A stretch of DNA of 50,252 nt from a virus, in IMG/VR virus record IMGVR_UViG_3300036719_000885, positions 1 to 50,252 of that record, one strand, 5' to 3'. The notes under the pieces were generated by a model that saw only the letters and a program-made list of their open reading frames with translations, had not been told where the DNA came from and ran no database searches. Of this stretch, positions 1-9,669 are shown piece after piece. Positions within the stretch are counted from its first letter, which is position 1. Each line of letters opens with the position of its first letter. Made by a program: the position numbers and the translations under genes.

Positions 1-2
1 GG

Positions 3-2135
<2,133 letters not shown>

Positions 2136-2137
2136 TC

Positions 2138-3112
2138 ATGCCATTCGATTGGACCCAAGGCTCAGCGCCACCGCCCGTCAATATCAAACAAGCCCAGTCG
2201 ACTACGGCGCCTGGGTTCTATACCGACTACCTCAAGAAGCTTGGCAGTGCTGGCGAGGGCTTCCTTGGCACTGAGGCCCCTCAATACGCTGGGCAACAAG
2301 AACTGCAAACCACGGCCTTTGACGAGGCCAAGAATCGCATGTTTGGTGGCCAGGGATACTTGGACGCCGCCTCGAGGTTTGGTCAGGCCGGTGGTGCTAC
2401 AACCGCTCAGCAATTGCAGGGCTATGACTACACCGATCCTGTAACTGGCGAGACGACCACGATGGGCGGGGGTTATATGAACCCCTACATCAAGGACGTT
2501 GTCTCGGAGATCAACCGACTAGGTCAGCGTCAAATGAAAGAGGCTCTGCCCGGAATGGGTGGCCTTGGCGTTGGGACCGGTGGATTTGGTGGCAAGCGCG
2601 GTCTTCAGCAGGAAGGTATTGCTAAGCGTCAGGCTCTTGCGGATATTCTTGGTGCTCAGTCCGGTGCCTTATCCCAGGGCTATGACATGGCGTCCAAGCT
2701 TGCGGCGGGTGATCTTGGTCGGTATATGCAAGGCGCTCAAACCATGGGTGCCCTTGGCCAGCTTCAGTCCGGCATGAACATCGCAGAATTGCAGAATCTG
2801 GCCTCATTAGGGGCCCAGCAGCAAGCGATCGCCCAAGGCGAAGAGAACTTCCCCTTGCAGACCGCGCAGGCCGTCTCAGGCCTTATGAGGGGCTACACGA
2901 TGCCCACTGACACCTCGTCGACCTATGAAGGTCCGCTTGCCGGTCTTCAGTACAGCCCGTCGGGATTGCAGCAGGTCAGTACGCTTGCAGGTTTGTTTGC
3001 ACCAACAGGCACTGGCGGCACGGGCGCATCGGCGATCGAAGGAATTATAAAGGCCGGGACTAGCGCAGTAGACGCTATTGGTAGATTGTTTGGTAATAAA
3101 CCCGGTGGCTGA
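2138..3112 (+). CDS. Probable internal/ejection virion protein
   Basis: This 324-residue protein is rich in Gly, Gln and Ala, with a long helical middle region (about residues 125-250) containing many Q-A-L-A repeats. The last 30 residues form an amphipathic segment ending in NKPGG. No enzyme motif was seen. It sits between the Gly-Thr protein and a transglycosylase-domain protein. In short-tailed phages such a position is typical of proteins ejected with the DNA (T7 gp14/15 or P22 gp7/gp20 type). That assignment is positional inference; I recognise no specific family. Confidence 0.75.
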   Translation: MPFDWTQGSAPPPVNIKQAQSTTAPGFYTDYLKKLGSAGEGFLGTEAPQYAGQQELQTTAFDEAKNRMFGGQGYLDAASRFGQAGGATTAQQLQGYDYTDPVTGETTTMGGGYMNPYIKDVVSEINRLGQRQMKEALPGMGGLGVGTGGFGGKRGLQQEGIAKRQALADILGAQSGALSQGYDMASKLAAGDLGRYMQGAQTMGALGQLQSGMNIAELQNLASLGAQQQAIAQGEENFPLQTAQAVSGLMRGYTMPTDTSSTYEGPLAGLQYSPSGLQQVSTLAGLFAPTGTGGTGASAIEGIIKAGTSAVDAIGRLFGNKPGG

Positions 3113-3130
3113 TCTTAATCGGAGATAACG

Positions 3131-4945
3131 ATGGCTCTCGAAATGTTTCAGGGCGAGGATGCTGAAGAAACCGGCATGCTTGGCGGTGGCATTGACCCCA
3201 AGAATTTTCAGCTTCCGGTTAATCGGCAACCCGCTCCAGGCGGTTTAAGCCAAGCAAACCCCTTTGCTGATCTAACAAAGGCACGGCAGGACGCCTTAAA
3301 AGCCACGCAAGACATGATTAACGCTCTCGAGCGTCGAGTCAGTGGCGAGGGCTACGATATATCCCGCCTGCTCTTCGCTTTTGGCCAGCCAACTGCGACC
3401 GGATCGTTTGGCAGTGCTCTTGCAAACTTAGGCGCGGAAGCTTCAAGGCAGCGCAGTGAGCAGGAGAAGATGATCCCGAGCATGATGAAGATGCGCGTTG
3501 ATCTTGCTAACAGCCGTCTAAACCAGCAAGAAGGATTGGCGCTCAACGCCCTAAGGTCTGGACGTCTTCCTGGGGCTAATATTCAAGCTGCACCAGGGTC
3601 GGGGGCCGCCAGCGAGGCTGCCGTCGCGCAAGAAGGTCAAGGCGTTCCTCAGGGCGCTGCTCAAGGCACCCCTCAAGGCGCCCCGTCAAATCGTCTTAGC
3701 GGTTTCTTCGGCTTGCCTATCGACCAAGCTATAGAAGTAGCTAATTCCTTTTTGTCTCCTGAAAAGGCCAAGGAGGCCATAAACGAGTGGCTTGCGGTTA
3801 ACAAGTTCCAGCGCGAAAGCGATCGGGTCGTTGGTAACGCTATTTACACTCAGGGCGGCAATTGGATACAGAATCCCGCAACATTGGCTGAGGTCAAAGA
3901 GTTCCCGATTAGCATCGGAAACTTTAGCGGCAATGTTTCAATGACGACAGGCGATTTCATGAAGTATCGAGGTCTTCTGGACGCTAATGGACCAGTCGAG
4001 GCCGCCAAGTTCCTTACGCGCTTGATCCCAGGCCTTGGCGAGAGGATAGGGGCTATTGCGCCACCAAGACCGCTCGATTCGACAACTGTAGCGCCTGCTC
4101 AGCAGCCTGCTATGCAACCAGCTTCAGAGGCGCCTTCGCAAGCGGCTGCGGGACCAAGGTTTGAGACTGCGGGAGAAAGGGAGCAGCGCCAAAAGGCAGA
4201 GTCCAAGCAGACCGAAGAGAATATCTCGATGCTGACCGGCGAGGTTAAGGAAGCCCGTGCGCCGATTCTTACTCGTTACGACAAGGCCGACTCCCTCCAG
4301 CAAGAAGCCAAGCAAATGATGCAATTGGCCTCGGCATACCCCTATGCGGTTGGGATCTTCAACAAGCCTGGAGGTCAGTACGCCCTTGCGCAATTCATTA
4401 AGGAGGGCATCCGTGTTGGTGGCACGAACGTCACTATCGGAGGCTTTGAGGACGGCATGAGGCGGTTGGTACGAGCCAATCCTGAAATGGTCGCCAGGGT
4501 CGCGAAAGAGCGCGGAATTTCGAACGATGAAGCTCAAAGGTACTTGCAGCAGCAAGGCTTGGATGCAGCGTCATTGCTCTTGCAATCTGAGCGCAGACTA
4601 GATTCTCTGTTGAATAAAGCAGAGCGCAAGGGCGAGGGTCAGGTATCGAACTACGAGCGTGTCTTGTTTGGCCAGCTTTTGCCAAGCCTTTCCAATGATC
4701 CGATCAAGGCCTACCTTGTGAAGACCCTGGCCCTTCAAGAAATGGCCAAGTTCGACAAGCAGGTTGGGGACCTTCTGAGAAGGCGCTCCGAGGCCAAGCA
4801 GTACGACCCAAGGCAAATGTACGACTCGGATGAGTACAAGCGCATTCGTGCAAATTACGTCAATGCGCTCGATGGTTCGATGCGCGAGTTCTTCCCTGAA
4901 ATGAGGGGTAAGCTTGCTGAAGCCAGGAAAGTAGCGGGAGTCTAA
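3131..4945 (+). CDS. Large virion protein of unknown function
   Basis: This 604-residue protein has an ATG preceded by a CGGAG ribosome-binding site. It is mostly helical, with Gln/Ala-rich linkers near residues 155-185 and 320-350 and long charged helices in the C-terminal half (around KQTEENISMLTGEVKEAR and LLLQSERRLDSLLNKAERK). No catalytic motif was seen. Its stop codon abuts the ATG of the transglycosylase gene (TAAATG), so translation is probably coupled. Size and order (a small protein, a mid-sized protein, then a transglycosylase) resemble the internal core proteins of podoviruses, but this is inference. Confidence 0.75.
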   Translation: MALEMFQGEDAEETGMLGGGIDPKNFQLPVNRQPAPGGLSQANPFADLTKARQDALKATQDMINALERRVSGEGYDISRLLFAFGQPTATGSFGSALANLGAEASRQRSEQEKMIPSMMKMRVDLANSRLNQQEGLALNALRSGRLPGANIQAAPGSGAASEAAVAQEGQGVPQGAAQGTPQGAPSNRLSGFFGLPIDQAIEVANSFLSPEKAKEAINEWLAVNKFQRESDRVVGNAIYTQGGNWIQNPATLAEVKEFPISIGNFSGNVSMTTGDFMKYRGLLDANGPVEAAKFLTRLIPGLGERIGAIAPPRPLDSTTVAPAQQPAMQPASEAPSQAAAGPRFETAGEREQRQKAESKQTEENISMLTGEVKEARAPILTRYDKADSLQQEAKQMMQLASAYPYAVGIFNKPGGQYALAQFIKEGIRVGGTNVTIGGFEDGMRRLVRANPEMVARVAKERGISNDEAQRYLQQQGLDAASLLLQSERRLDSLLNKAERKGEGQVSNYERVLFGQLLPSLSNDPIKAYLVKTLALQEMAKFDKQVGDLLRRRSEAKQYDPRQMYDSDEYKRIRANYVNALDGSMREFFPEMRGKLAEARKVAGV

Positions 4946-6199
4946 ATGGTCGATCTTGAAAAGCTTAACGAGTCCCAGCGTCGCATAGCCGATAAAGTCA
5001 TCAAGGCCGCTGAGCAGGAGGGCGTTGATCCTCAACTGGCTCTTGCAGTTGCTCAAGTGGAGTCTGGATTCTCCCAGGCTCAGAAAAGCAATAAGGGTGC
5101 TATTGGCGTCATGCAGCTTATGCCTGCCACCGCTAAGGGTTTGGGCGTGAACCCAAAGAAAATGGACGACAACATCCGTGGCGGGGTCATGTACCTCAAG
5201 GAAATGCTCGACCTTACTGGCGGCGACGTCCGAAAAGCTTTGGTCGGTTATAACGGCGGACCAAGGCTTGCCAAGATGGACAACCCGCCCAACATGGATT
5301 ATGCCGACCAAGTGAATGCGATTTATCCGTTTGACGCTGTTGGCCAAGCACGAAGACTTAAGCAGCAGATTGAAGGCGGTGTCATACCGGCCGCTCAGCC
5401 AAGCCAAGAAGGCGAACCTGCCGAAAGCGAAGCGGCTCTTGAAGCAAGAAGGCTGGCCCAGCAGATCGATCAAATGCAGATCAATCAACCCGACGATCCT
5501 GCCATTGGTCGTGTCACGTCTGCCGCGGTAGGAGCGCCTGCTGGAGCCCTTTTAAGCGGCGCTGGAGCGGATCTTAGGCGTGGCTTGCAGCAAAGGCGCT
5601 TTGATGCCTTCCAAGAGGCTCAGAGGGCCGCTAGGGACCAGAATCTCGCAAAGCTAACCCAAGGCATGACCCCTGGTGAAAAGTGGGCCAGCAAGGTCAC
5701 GGGCTATGTAAAGCCCGGAGTCGGAACCGTCTCTGAGGCAGCTACCGATTATCGAAGGGCTATGCCTCAAGGCAAGATCTCGGGAAGGATGGCCAAGCTT
5801 TACGGGATTCCTGGTCCTGACGAGTCCCCCCAGCTTTCCCAGCGCCTTATTGATCGCGCTAAGAATGTTCCCGTCGTGGGAGAGGTTCGCCAAGGCTTGC
5901 CCGTTGAGCGTGTAGAGCGTCCTGGCGGCAGGATGACAGGGTTATTCAAAGGCTCGGCATTAGGAACTCTAGGCGGCGCAGGAGCGGGCTATTCGGCCTA
6001 TGACGCCTATGACCGGTACATGCAAGGCGATATGCCCGGTGCAGCTTTAAGTGCGATCGGCGCTCTTGGCGGCGTTGCAGGCTTGGTGCCCCACCCCTTA
6101 ACGCGAGGGGTTGGGCTTGCAACGACCGCGGCGGTTCCGTTTCTGACTGACCTTTACGATCGCTATAAGCCCCAACGGACAATCACGCTCCCCGAATAA
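4946..6199 (+). CDS. Virion-associated lytic transglycosylase (SLT domain)
   Basis: This 417-residue protein has an N-terminal lysozyme-like SLT domain (about residues 10-110). The catalytic glutamate is E39 in QVESGF, followed by GAIGVMQLMPATA (51-63) and GYNGG (101-105), the usual motif order of family 1 transglycosylases. Such domains cleave the glycan strand of peptidoglycan with formation of a 1,6-anhydro end. The remaining 300 residues are Ala/Gly-rich, with hydrophobic stretches near 190-205, 335-350 and 365-400. Fusion to a long tail of this kind suggests a particle protein that locally opens the wall during DNA entry, like T7 gp16, rather than a lysis enzyme. The gene overlaps the convergent glycosyltransferase gene by 17 bases. 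Confidence 0.9.
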   Translation: MVDLEKLNESQRRIADKVIKAAEQEGVDPQLALAVAQVESGFSQAQKSNKGAIGVMQLMPATAKGLGVNPKKMDDNIRGGVMYLKEMLDLTGGDVRKALVGYNGGPRLAKMDNPPNMDYADQVNAIYPFDAVGQARRLKQQIEGGVIPAAQPSQEGEPAESEAALEARRLAQQIDQMQINQPDDPAIGRVTSAAVGAPAGALLSGAGADLRRGLQQRRFDAFQEAQRAARDQNLAKLTQGMTPGEKWASKVTGYVKPGVGTVSEAATDYRRAMPQGKISGRMAKLYGIPGPDESPQLSQRLIDRAKNVPVVGEVRQGLPVERVERPGGRMTGLFKGSALGTLGGAGAGYSAYDAYDRYMQGDMPGAALSAIGALGGVAGLVPHPLTRGVGLATTAAVPFLTDLYDRYKPQRTITLPE

Positions 6200-6980
6200 A
6201 GTATCGGACCCTCTTGGTCTTTTCCTCCGGAGCGGGCGTAAGCATAAGCTCCGGGGTTCCAAGGCTCCTTGCCATTTTGAAGAACAAGCTCTCCGGGTTG
6301 TTGGAATAAGCCTCGCCTGCTATGGCAATCGTCATGAAGTCAACAATAGCTTTCGAATTGCGGTCATAAGTATTCTCTGGATTTGTTTTGTGGACCGGTC
6401 GGTGTCCTTCTATACCAACGCATGAGATCGTCGATTCTGGGCTGATTTCGGCCCATTGCTGGGCAAGTCTTGTGTCATCGGTTATGACATGAGCGTCGCC
6501 TGATTCGCCGTAAAGGTCAAACAGACTTGCGCCTTCGTTGTATCGGTCGGTCCCTCGCAAATGCACAACTACGTCATGCTTTTTGACTTTGTTTGCAATC
6601 TCAAAACTGACCCGTAGGTGCCTTGAAAGCAGTGGCATGTTCCAAGCCCTGAAGCCAATACCAGAGTGAACGATCACGTCATAAGTGCTTGGCGAAAGCT
6701 TTTCCTCCTTGATGTCGTATACCCAGTCGTCTGAGCTTTTATCGCCCAAAGCCTCCCAGATAGGTGGCCATACTGACTTGCCGGTAAGCGATATTTTTTC
6801 ATCCGTATACGGGACATCCACGAGGTGGAAGTAAGAATAAAACCGGTGGCCCCATACCTTGTCGCGCCAGTTAACCTTGAGTATGCGGTTATGCTTGAGC
6901 GCGAAATCCAGGCAGTAAGATAGGCATTGCAGGCGGTCGCCTAGCCCCTCATACCCGTTGCTGATAACGTACTTTTCCAT
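6183..6980 (-). CDS. Fucosyltransferase-like glycosyltransferase
   Basis: This 265-residue protein has the motif order of GDP-fucose-using enzymes (NodZ, FUT8 and GT11-like). It has an N-terminal GLGDRLQCLSYCLDFAL (about 12-28, compare GLGNRLQ), then VVVHLRGTDR (about 137-146, compare HIRRTD/HIRRGD), HVITDD (about 164-169) and a C-terminal Ser/Asn-rich acceptor-side segment, SNNPESLFFKMA. A basic residue in the HLRGTDR loop normally contacts the nucleotide-sugar phosphates. It is the last gene of the minus-strand early unit and overlaps its upstream neighbour by 32 bases. A likely role is modification of host surface glycan or of a phage component. The donor sugar cannot be told from sequence alone. 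Confidence 0.75.
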   Translation of the reverse strand: MEKYVISNGYEGLGDRLQCLSYCLDFALKHNRILKVNWRDKVWGHRFYSYFHLVDVPYTDEKISLTGKSVWPPIWEALGDKSSDDWVYDIKEEKLSPSTYDVIVHSGIGFRAWNMPLLSRHLRVSFEIANKVKKHDVVVHLRGTDRYNEGASLFDLYGESGDAHVITDDTRLAQQWAEISPESTISCVGIEGHRPVHKTNPENTYDRNSKAIVDFMTIAIAGEAYSNNPESLFFKMARSLGTPELMLTPAPEEKTKRVRYFIRGA

Positions 6981-7233
6981 AATGTTTTCTGCACTCCTTG
7001 CAGTGTGCTAAGTGGCCTGGGCGGCCGGATCGCTTGTAGAACTCCTTGATGGGTTTGACGGCATGGCACTTTGTGCAGCGCTTATTGCCCTCGAGGACCC
7101 AGTCCTTGCGAATGAAGAGTCGATCGGGCTCCCAGCCTGCATTGACCCTGTACTCAATGGTTGTCCGGGGTACGCCGGTCAGCAGCGACCACTCCCTCGA
7201 GGATCGGGTGAACATCCCGACGGTAATCATCAT
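6949..7233 (-). CDS. Small HTH plus zinc-finger DNA-binding protein
   Basis: This 94-residue protein starts at the first of two adjacent ATGs, which overlap the stop of the upstream 51-residue gene. Residues 8-40 (SSREWSLLTGVPRTTIEYRV) look like a helix-turn-helix of the kind found beside homing endonucleases. Residues 53-81 carry Cys53-x2-Cys56 and Cys78-x2-Cys81 with KPIKEFYKR between them, a zinc-binding motif common in small phage proteins. No HNH catalytic histidines are evident, so binding rather than cutting is likely. Confidence 0.75.
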   Translation of the reverse strand: MMITVGMFTRSSREWSLLTGVPRTTIEYRVNAGWEPDRLFIRKDWVLEGNKRCTKCHAVKPIKEFYKRSGRPGHLAHCKECRKHYGKVRYQQRV

Positions 7234-7385
7234 TTGGTTTTCTCTTTCTGTTTTTGCAGTCGAAGTTCGAGCACGACTAGGGCAAGCTTGCGCAGTGCGT
7301 AATCCACGTCGGTGTTCTTTTGCACGGCAAGCTTGGCTTCCTGGTACGCCTTCGTAATCTCGGGAAAGGGGTCGTAATCCTTCAA
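7230..7385 (-). CDS. 51-residue hypothetical protein
   Basis: The frame runs from a TTG that overlaps the previous stop (TTGA) to a TGA lying inside the ATGATG of the next gene, so it fills the gap between them exactly. The product is charged and helical (DPFPEITKAYQEAKLAVQ then a Lys/Gln-rich end). An AAGGGT lies upstream of the TTG. No function is recognised. The tight double overlap is the main support. Confidence 0.6.
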   Translation of the reverse strand: MKDYDPFPEITKAYQEAKLAVQKNTDVDYALRKLALVVLELRLQKQKEKTK

Positions 7386-7645
7386 TGCGCGACCCTTGAG
7401 ACCCGCTCTGTGATGTAGTCCTGAATAATGTGATCAAGCTCCATCGGATGATCGGGCTGAAGCTTTTCGATGCGGTCTTTTAGCTCGGTCTTCTCGATGA
7501 TCGCCATTTGCAGGGCGAAGTACATCACCTCGATCTGCCTCAGTCTCCATAGCTCCGCTTTCGCTACGTTGTCGATCAATTCTCTGCCGCTCAAACCACG
7601 CGCCCGTCGCGTTTTCTTCGCGGAATTTTGTCCATTTGTTGACAT
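7382..7645 (-). CDS. Hypothetical helical early protein
   Basis: An 87-residue protein. The ATG at 7645 is preceded by GGAGG at a 9-base spacing, which decides this start over a longer one. The sequence has basic N-terminal residues followed by a long amphipathic helix (GRELIDNVAKAELWRLRQIE) and an acidic tail. No family is recognised. It overlaps another open frame (7434-7778) for over 200 bases. Its composition is the more coding-like of the two in the shared part. Confidence 0.7.
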   Translation of the reverse strand: MSTNGQNSAKKTRRARGLSGRELIDNVAKAELWRLRQIEVMYFALQMAIIEKTELKDRIEKLQPDHPMELDHIIQDYITERVSRVAH

Positions 7646-7778
7646 AGTACGGGTCCTCCGATGGTGGGGTGAAGTTCGGTGAAACAAGTGGCTCGGTTCG
7701 CTTGGGGTCGTGGGGCTGCGGAAACTGCCTCCAGCGGTCGATCACGTTCGGCCTGGAGTCGTATATCCGCTCATCCAT
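7434..7778 (-). CDS. Hypothetical protein overlapping its neighbour
   Basis: A 114-residue frame whose ATG overlaps the stop of the upstream gene by 8 bases and follows GGGAG. The first 60 residues (MDERIYDSRPNVIDRWRQF onward) look like a genuine protein rich in Pro and aromatics. The last 50 are Arg/Asp-rich and look like an out-of-frame reading of the next gene. Either two genes overlap by 212 bases, or the N-terminal part is joined to the downstream frame by a frameshift or a sequencing error. Confidence 0.5.
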   Translation of the reverse strand: MDERIYDSRPNVIDRWRQFPQPHDPKRTEPLVSPNFTPPSEDPYYVNKWTKFREENATGAWFERQRIDRQRSESGAMETEADRGDVLRPANGDHREDRAKRPHRKASARSSDGA

Positions 7779-7932
7779 GATTGCTCTCCCAGGGCTTGCC
7801 AAAGGTCTCCATGGCTACTTTCTGAAGGGCGTCGATGAACTCGTTGACCTCGTCCCAGTCCCCGAAGAGTTGGACCGGGAAGGTCTCGGTCTCGAGGATC
7901 ACCTGCTTGCTATTAGAGTTGATCTGGATCAT
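7771..7932 (-). CDS. 53-residue hypothetical protein
   Basis: The ATG at 7932 lies inside the end of the upstream gene (20-base overlap) and follows GGTGG; a longer start would overlap far more. The peptide has a beta-like start (QVILETETFPVQLF) and a helical end (EVNEFIDALQKVAMETF). No function is recognised. It is part of the chain of overlapping small early genes. Confidence 0.6.
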   Translation of the reverse strand: MIQINSNSKQVILETETFPVQLFGDWDEVNEFIDALQKVAMETFGKPWESNHG

Positions 7933-8104
7933 GTTCCACCATAAATTTTGCGTAAGAGAAGCAAACCTCGGCAAGGTCTGCTCGACTGGCAATCGGGGTG
8001 CCATCGGGTTTGTTGTAGTTCGATATACCACCGGCAAGTAAACCCTGAAGGGCAGCAGCGGCGAACATATCGAACCGGTCAGTAGGGGGCTTCTTCGTAC
8101 TCAT
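7913..8104 (-). CDS. Small phage protein, FAAAALQGLLA family
   Basis: A 63-residue protein with the motif FDMFAAAALQGLLAGG and a C-terminal helix ADLAEVCFSYAKFMVE. Short proteins with this two-motif layout are very common in phage early regions and have no known function. It appears related in layout to the 8276-8485 gene. It overlaps both neighbours. Confidence 0.7.
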   Translation of the reverse strand: MSTKKPPTDRFDMFAAAALQGLLAGGISNYNKPDGTPIASRADLAEVCFSYAKFMVEHDPDQL

Positions 8105-8279
8105 CTAAGTTCCTCTTTGGTTGGTAGGCTCGTTTAACCTGGGATTGGTGGACGTAAACCCACTCGGGAAACGGCCACTCGTTTTCGTTAATCAATCGGA
8201 CTGCGCAGGTCCCGTCCGGGTGAAGATGTTCAAGGATGCCAAGCTTCTTGCCGACACGCACGCGCAGACCGGGGTTCAT
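8079..8279 (-). CDS. Hypothetical 66-residue protein
   Basis: The ATG overlaps the stop of the upstream gene by 4 bases (ATGA). The sequence reads as a small beta-barrel-like fold (LRVRVGKKLGILEHLHPDG, then CAVRLINENEWPFPEWVYV), ending with an acidic tail. SH3-like or KOW-like folds have this pattern, but no family is assigned. Confidence 0.65.
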   Translation of the reverse strand: MNPGLRVRVGKKLGILEHLHPDGTCAVRLINENEWPFPEWVYVHQSQVKRAYQPKRNLDEYEEAPY

Positions 8280-8485
8280 TCCACTCTTGCTTTCAGCATG
8301 GCATCTGCAATCATGTAAGCCTGCCTCGCGGTTGCATCAAAATAATTCCCCTGCGCCAGTGCTTGCATCGCCTTGGCCGCGAAGTAATCACGCAGGGACA
8401 TGCCTGATTGCACTAGGTACGTGTGTGCAACAGGAAACGCTGGCTCACAATCCGTTGGTGTCCTTGCTGTTTTGTTTTCGCTCAT
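8276..8485 (-). CDS. Small phage protein, SLRDYFAAKAMQAL family
   Basis: A 69-residue protein with GMSLRDYFAAKAMQALAQG and a C-terminal AYMIADAMLKARVE. This pairing is a widespread, uncharacterised phage family often found in early operons. It starts in an ATGA overlap with the upstream gene and shares its organisation with the 7913-8104 protein. Confidence 0.75.
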   Translation of the reverse strand: MSENKTARTPTDCEPAFPVAHTYLVQSGMSLRDYFAAKAMQALAQGNYFDATARQAYMIADAMLKARVE

Positions 8486-8676
8486 GCTTTGATCTCCTTA
8501 ACCGACACCTTTGTGTCGGGGTCCATCTCAAGCTGGGTGAGCAGGTCCCGAATGGCCTGGAGCTTGGTCCGCCCCCAGCCGATCCGATCGCCCTGTTGAT
8601 AGCCCTCCTGAACGGCACGCCAGTCATACGAGCGCGTGTCCAGGGGGGTTGGGTCATGCCGCACTTGGATTTTCAT
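8482..8676 (-). CDS. Hypothetical 64-residue protein
   Basis: AAGGAG lies 5 bases before the ATG at 8676, which decides this start over the GTG six bases upstream. The sequence contains YDWRAVQEGYQQGDRIGWG followed by a helix, TKLQAIRDLLTQLE. This matches a common small phage family of unknown function with a GxGxTxxEAIxDLxxQLE-like ending. Confidence 0.7.
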   Translation of the reverse strand: MKIQVRHDPTPLDTRSYDWRAVQEGYQQGDRIGWGRTKLQAIRDLLTQLEMDPDTKVSVKEIKA

Positions 8677-8932
8677 TTTCACTCCTTACGACGTCGATGT
8701 TGTCGCCGAATACCACGATTCGGACCCGTTCGCCATTCTCGGCAATGAAGGTGATGTCCATCGTTTGGCAGTCTGCTTTCTCAAGTAGCTCGGGCTCTGA
8801 AATGATGACCGACACAATGTTATGCACCGACATCGATGTGTGCATCGCCCGTGGTTCGCGTTTACGGGATTGGGTTGTAGTGTTGCCGAAGAAGCGGGTT
8901 ACGACGTTGTCCATTGCTTGAAACTCTTCCAT
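8654..8932 (-). CDS. Hypothetical 92-residue protein
   Basis: Starts at an ATG with AGGAGAG upstream. The N-terminal half is basic and polar. The C-terminal half has alternating strands (MDITFIAENGERVRIVVFG), suggesting a small alpha/beta fold. The 3' end overlaps the next gene by 23 bases. No function is recognised. Confidence 0.65.
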   Translation of the reverse strand: MEEFQAMDNVVTRFFGNTTTQSRKREPRAMHTSMSVHNIVSVIISEPELLEKADCQTMDITFIAENGERVRIVVFGDNIDVVRSENENPSAA

Positions 8933-8947
8933 GATGCTCTCCTGGTT

Positions 8948-8964
8948 AGGGGGCCGAAGCCCCT
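8948..8964 (-). other. Intergenic GGGGC-TTCG-GCCCC hairpin
   Basis: On the minus strand a 5-bp GC stem closes a TTCG tetraloop between two genes. There is no following T-run, so it is more likely an RNA stabiliser, processing site or partial terminator than a full intrinsic terminator. Similar hairpins recur on the plus strand. Confidence 0.6.
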
Positions 8965-8969
8965 GGTTA

Positions 8970-9236
8970 TTAAGCTGCTATTAAACGTGCTTCCATGCGG
9001 TCACGGACGGTAGCGAGACGGCCGTTGCTGTTGATGCTGTATTCGATTTGCTCAAGCTCCGGGTAAAAGCAAAGGCTTGCGTCCACTTCGTTCAGGCAAA
9101 GCCGCTTACCCTCAAACCACATAACCGTGACGGTCAGGTCTTCGATCTCGGCGATTGTGTAGACCTGGGCTTCAGCGTGCTTGTTGAGCACGATTAGTTG
9201 TCCGATGTACAAAGATTTTGGCGCGATTTTTTTCAT
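8970..9236 (-). CDS. Hypothetical 88-residue protein
   Basis: The ATG at 9236 follows CCAGGAT and lies 13 bases after the upstream stop; the in-frame extension upstream is Ser/Arg-rich shadow sequence. The product begins MKKIAPKSLYIGQ and is largely beta (AQVYTIAEIEDLTVTVMWFE), ending in a helix (ATVRDRMEARLIAA). No function is recognised. Confidence 0.7.
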   Translation of the reverse strand: MKKIAPKSLYIGQLIVLNKHAEAQVYTIAEIEDLTVTVMWFEGKRLCLNEVDASLCFYPELEQIEYSINSNGRLATVRDRMEARLIAA

Positions 9237-9249
9237 GTGAATATCCTGG

Positions 9250-9543
9250 TTAGCGGCTGGTAACTTTGACCGAGAACACGGCGGTCGTCTTGGTGAAGCG
9301 CTCGTAAGCTTCGGTACCGAAAGCCTTAACGAAGGCTGCCTTGTCAAACACCGAGCGGTCGGACTCGATGTAGGTCGCTTTGAAGAGCGAACCCTCGATC
9401 GACTTAGCGCCGCCTGCTGATGCGCTGTCCTTGATTGCATCCTTGATGGCATCGGCTTGTTTTTGCAGGTCGGCGATTTGAGCCAAGAGGGCGCCGAGTT
9501 GGTCAACGCTTGCTGCTTCGATTACTGCTGCTTCTGTTTTCAT
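9250..9543 (-). CDS. Hypothetical coiled-coil early protein
   Basis: A 97-residue protein and the first gene of the second early unit. The ATG at 9543 follows the leader hairpin and a GGAG site. Residues 12-40 form an Ala/Gln/Leu coiled coil (LGALLAQIADLQKQADAIKD). The rest reads as strands ending in AVFSVKVTSR. This layout is common in phage early proteins of unknown function. Confidence 0.75.
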   Translation of the reverse strand: MKTEAAVIEAASVDQLGALLAQIADLQKQADAIKDAIKDSASAGGAKSIEGSLFKATYIESDRSVFDKAAFVKAFGTEAYERFTKTTAVFSVKVTSR

Positions 9544-9550
9544 GTCGTTT

Positions 9551-9612
9551 CTCCGGTTTCTCACTGCACGTCGCAGTAGGTGTATTTGACTCTTTATTTA
9601 TCCACCTGTCAA
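9551..9612 (-). promoter_or_regulatory. Early promoter with hairpin leader and RBS
   Basis: On the minus strand there is a perfect -35 TTGACA (9607-9612), a 17-base spacer and a -10-like TCAAAT (9584-9589). A 5-bp hairpin with arms ACTGC and GCAGT follows (9563-9577), then GAGAAACCGGAGAAACGAC before the ATG at 9543. The same arrangement precedes three other transcription units. It should drive the 9543-6183 gene block. Confidence 0.75.
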
Positions 9613-9615
9613 ATG

Positions 9616-9640
9616 AAAAAGGGGGATAAACCCCCTAAAA
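9616..9640 (-). terminator. Intrinsic terminator of first early unit
   Basis: On the minus strand the stem AGGGGG/CCCCCT with a 5-base TTTAT loop is followed directly by a run of Ts. It lies about 30 bases after the stop of the 9670-10149 gene and just upstream of the next promoter's -35, cleanly separating the two minus-strand units. Confidence 0.85.
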
Positions 9641-9669
9641 CAGCTACCGTTCGTCAGACCGATGAATGG

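Noticed and set aside
4598-5488. 296-codon minus-strand frame
   Set aside because: Lies antisense to the 604-residue and transglycosylase genes, which have clear motifs; no RBS of its own.
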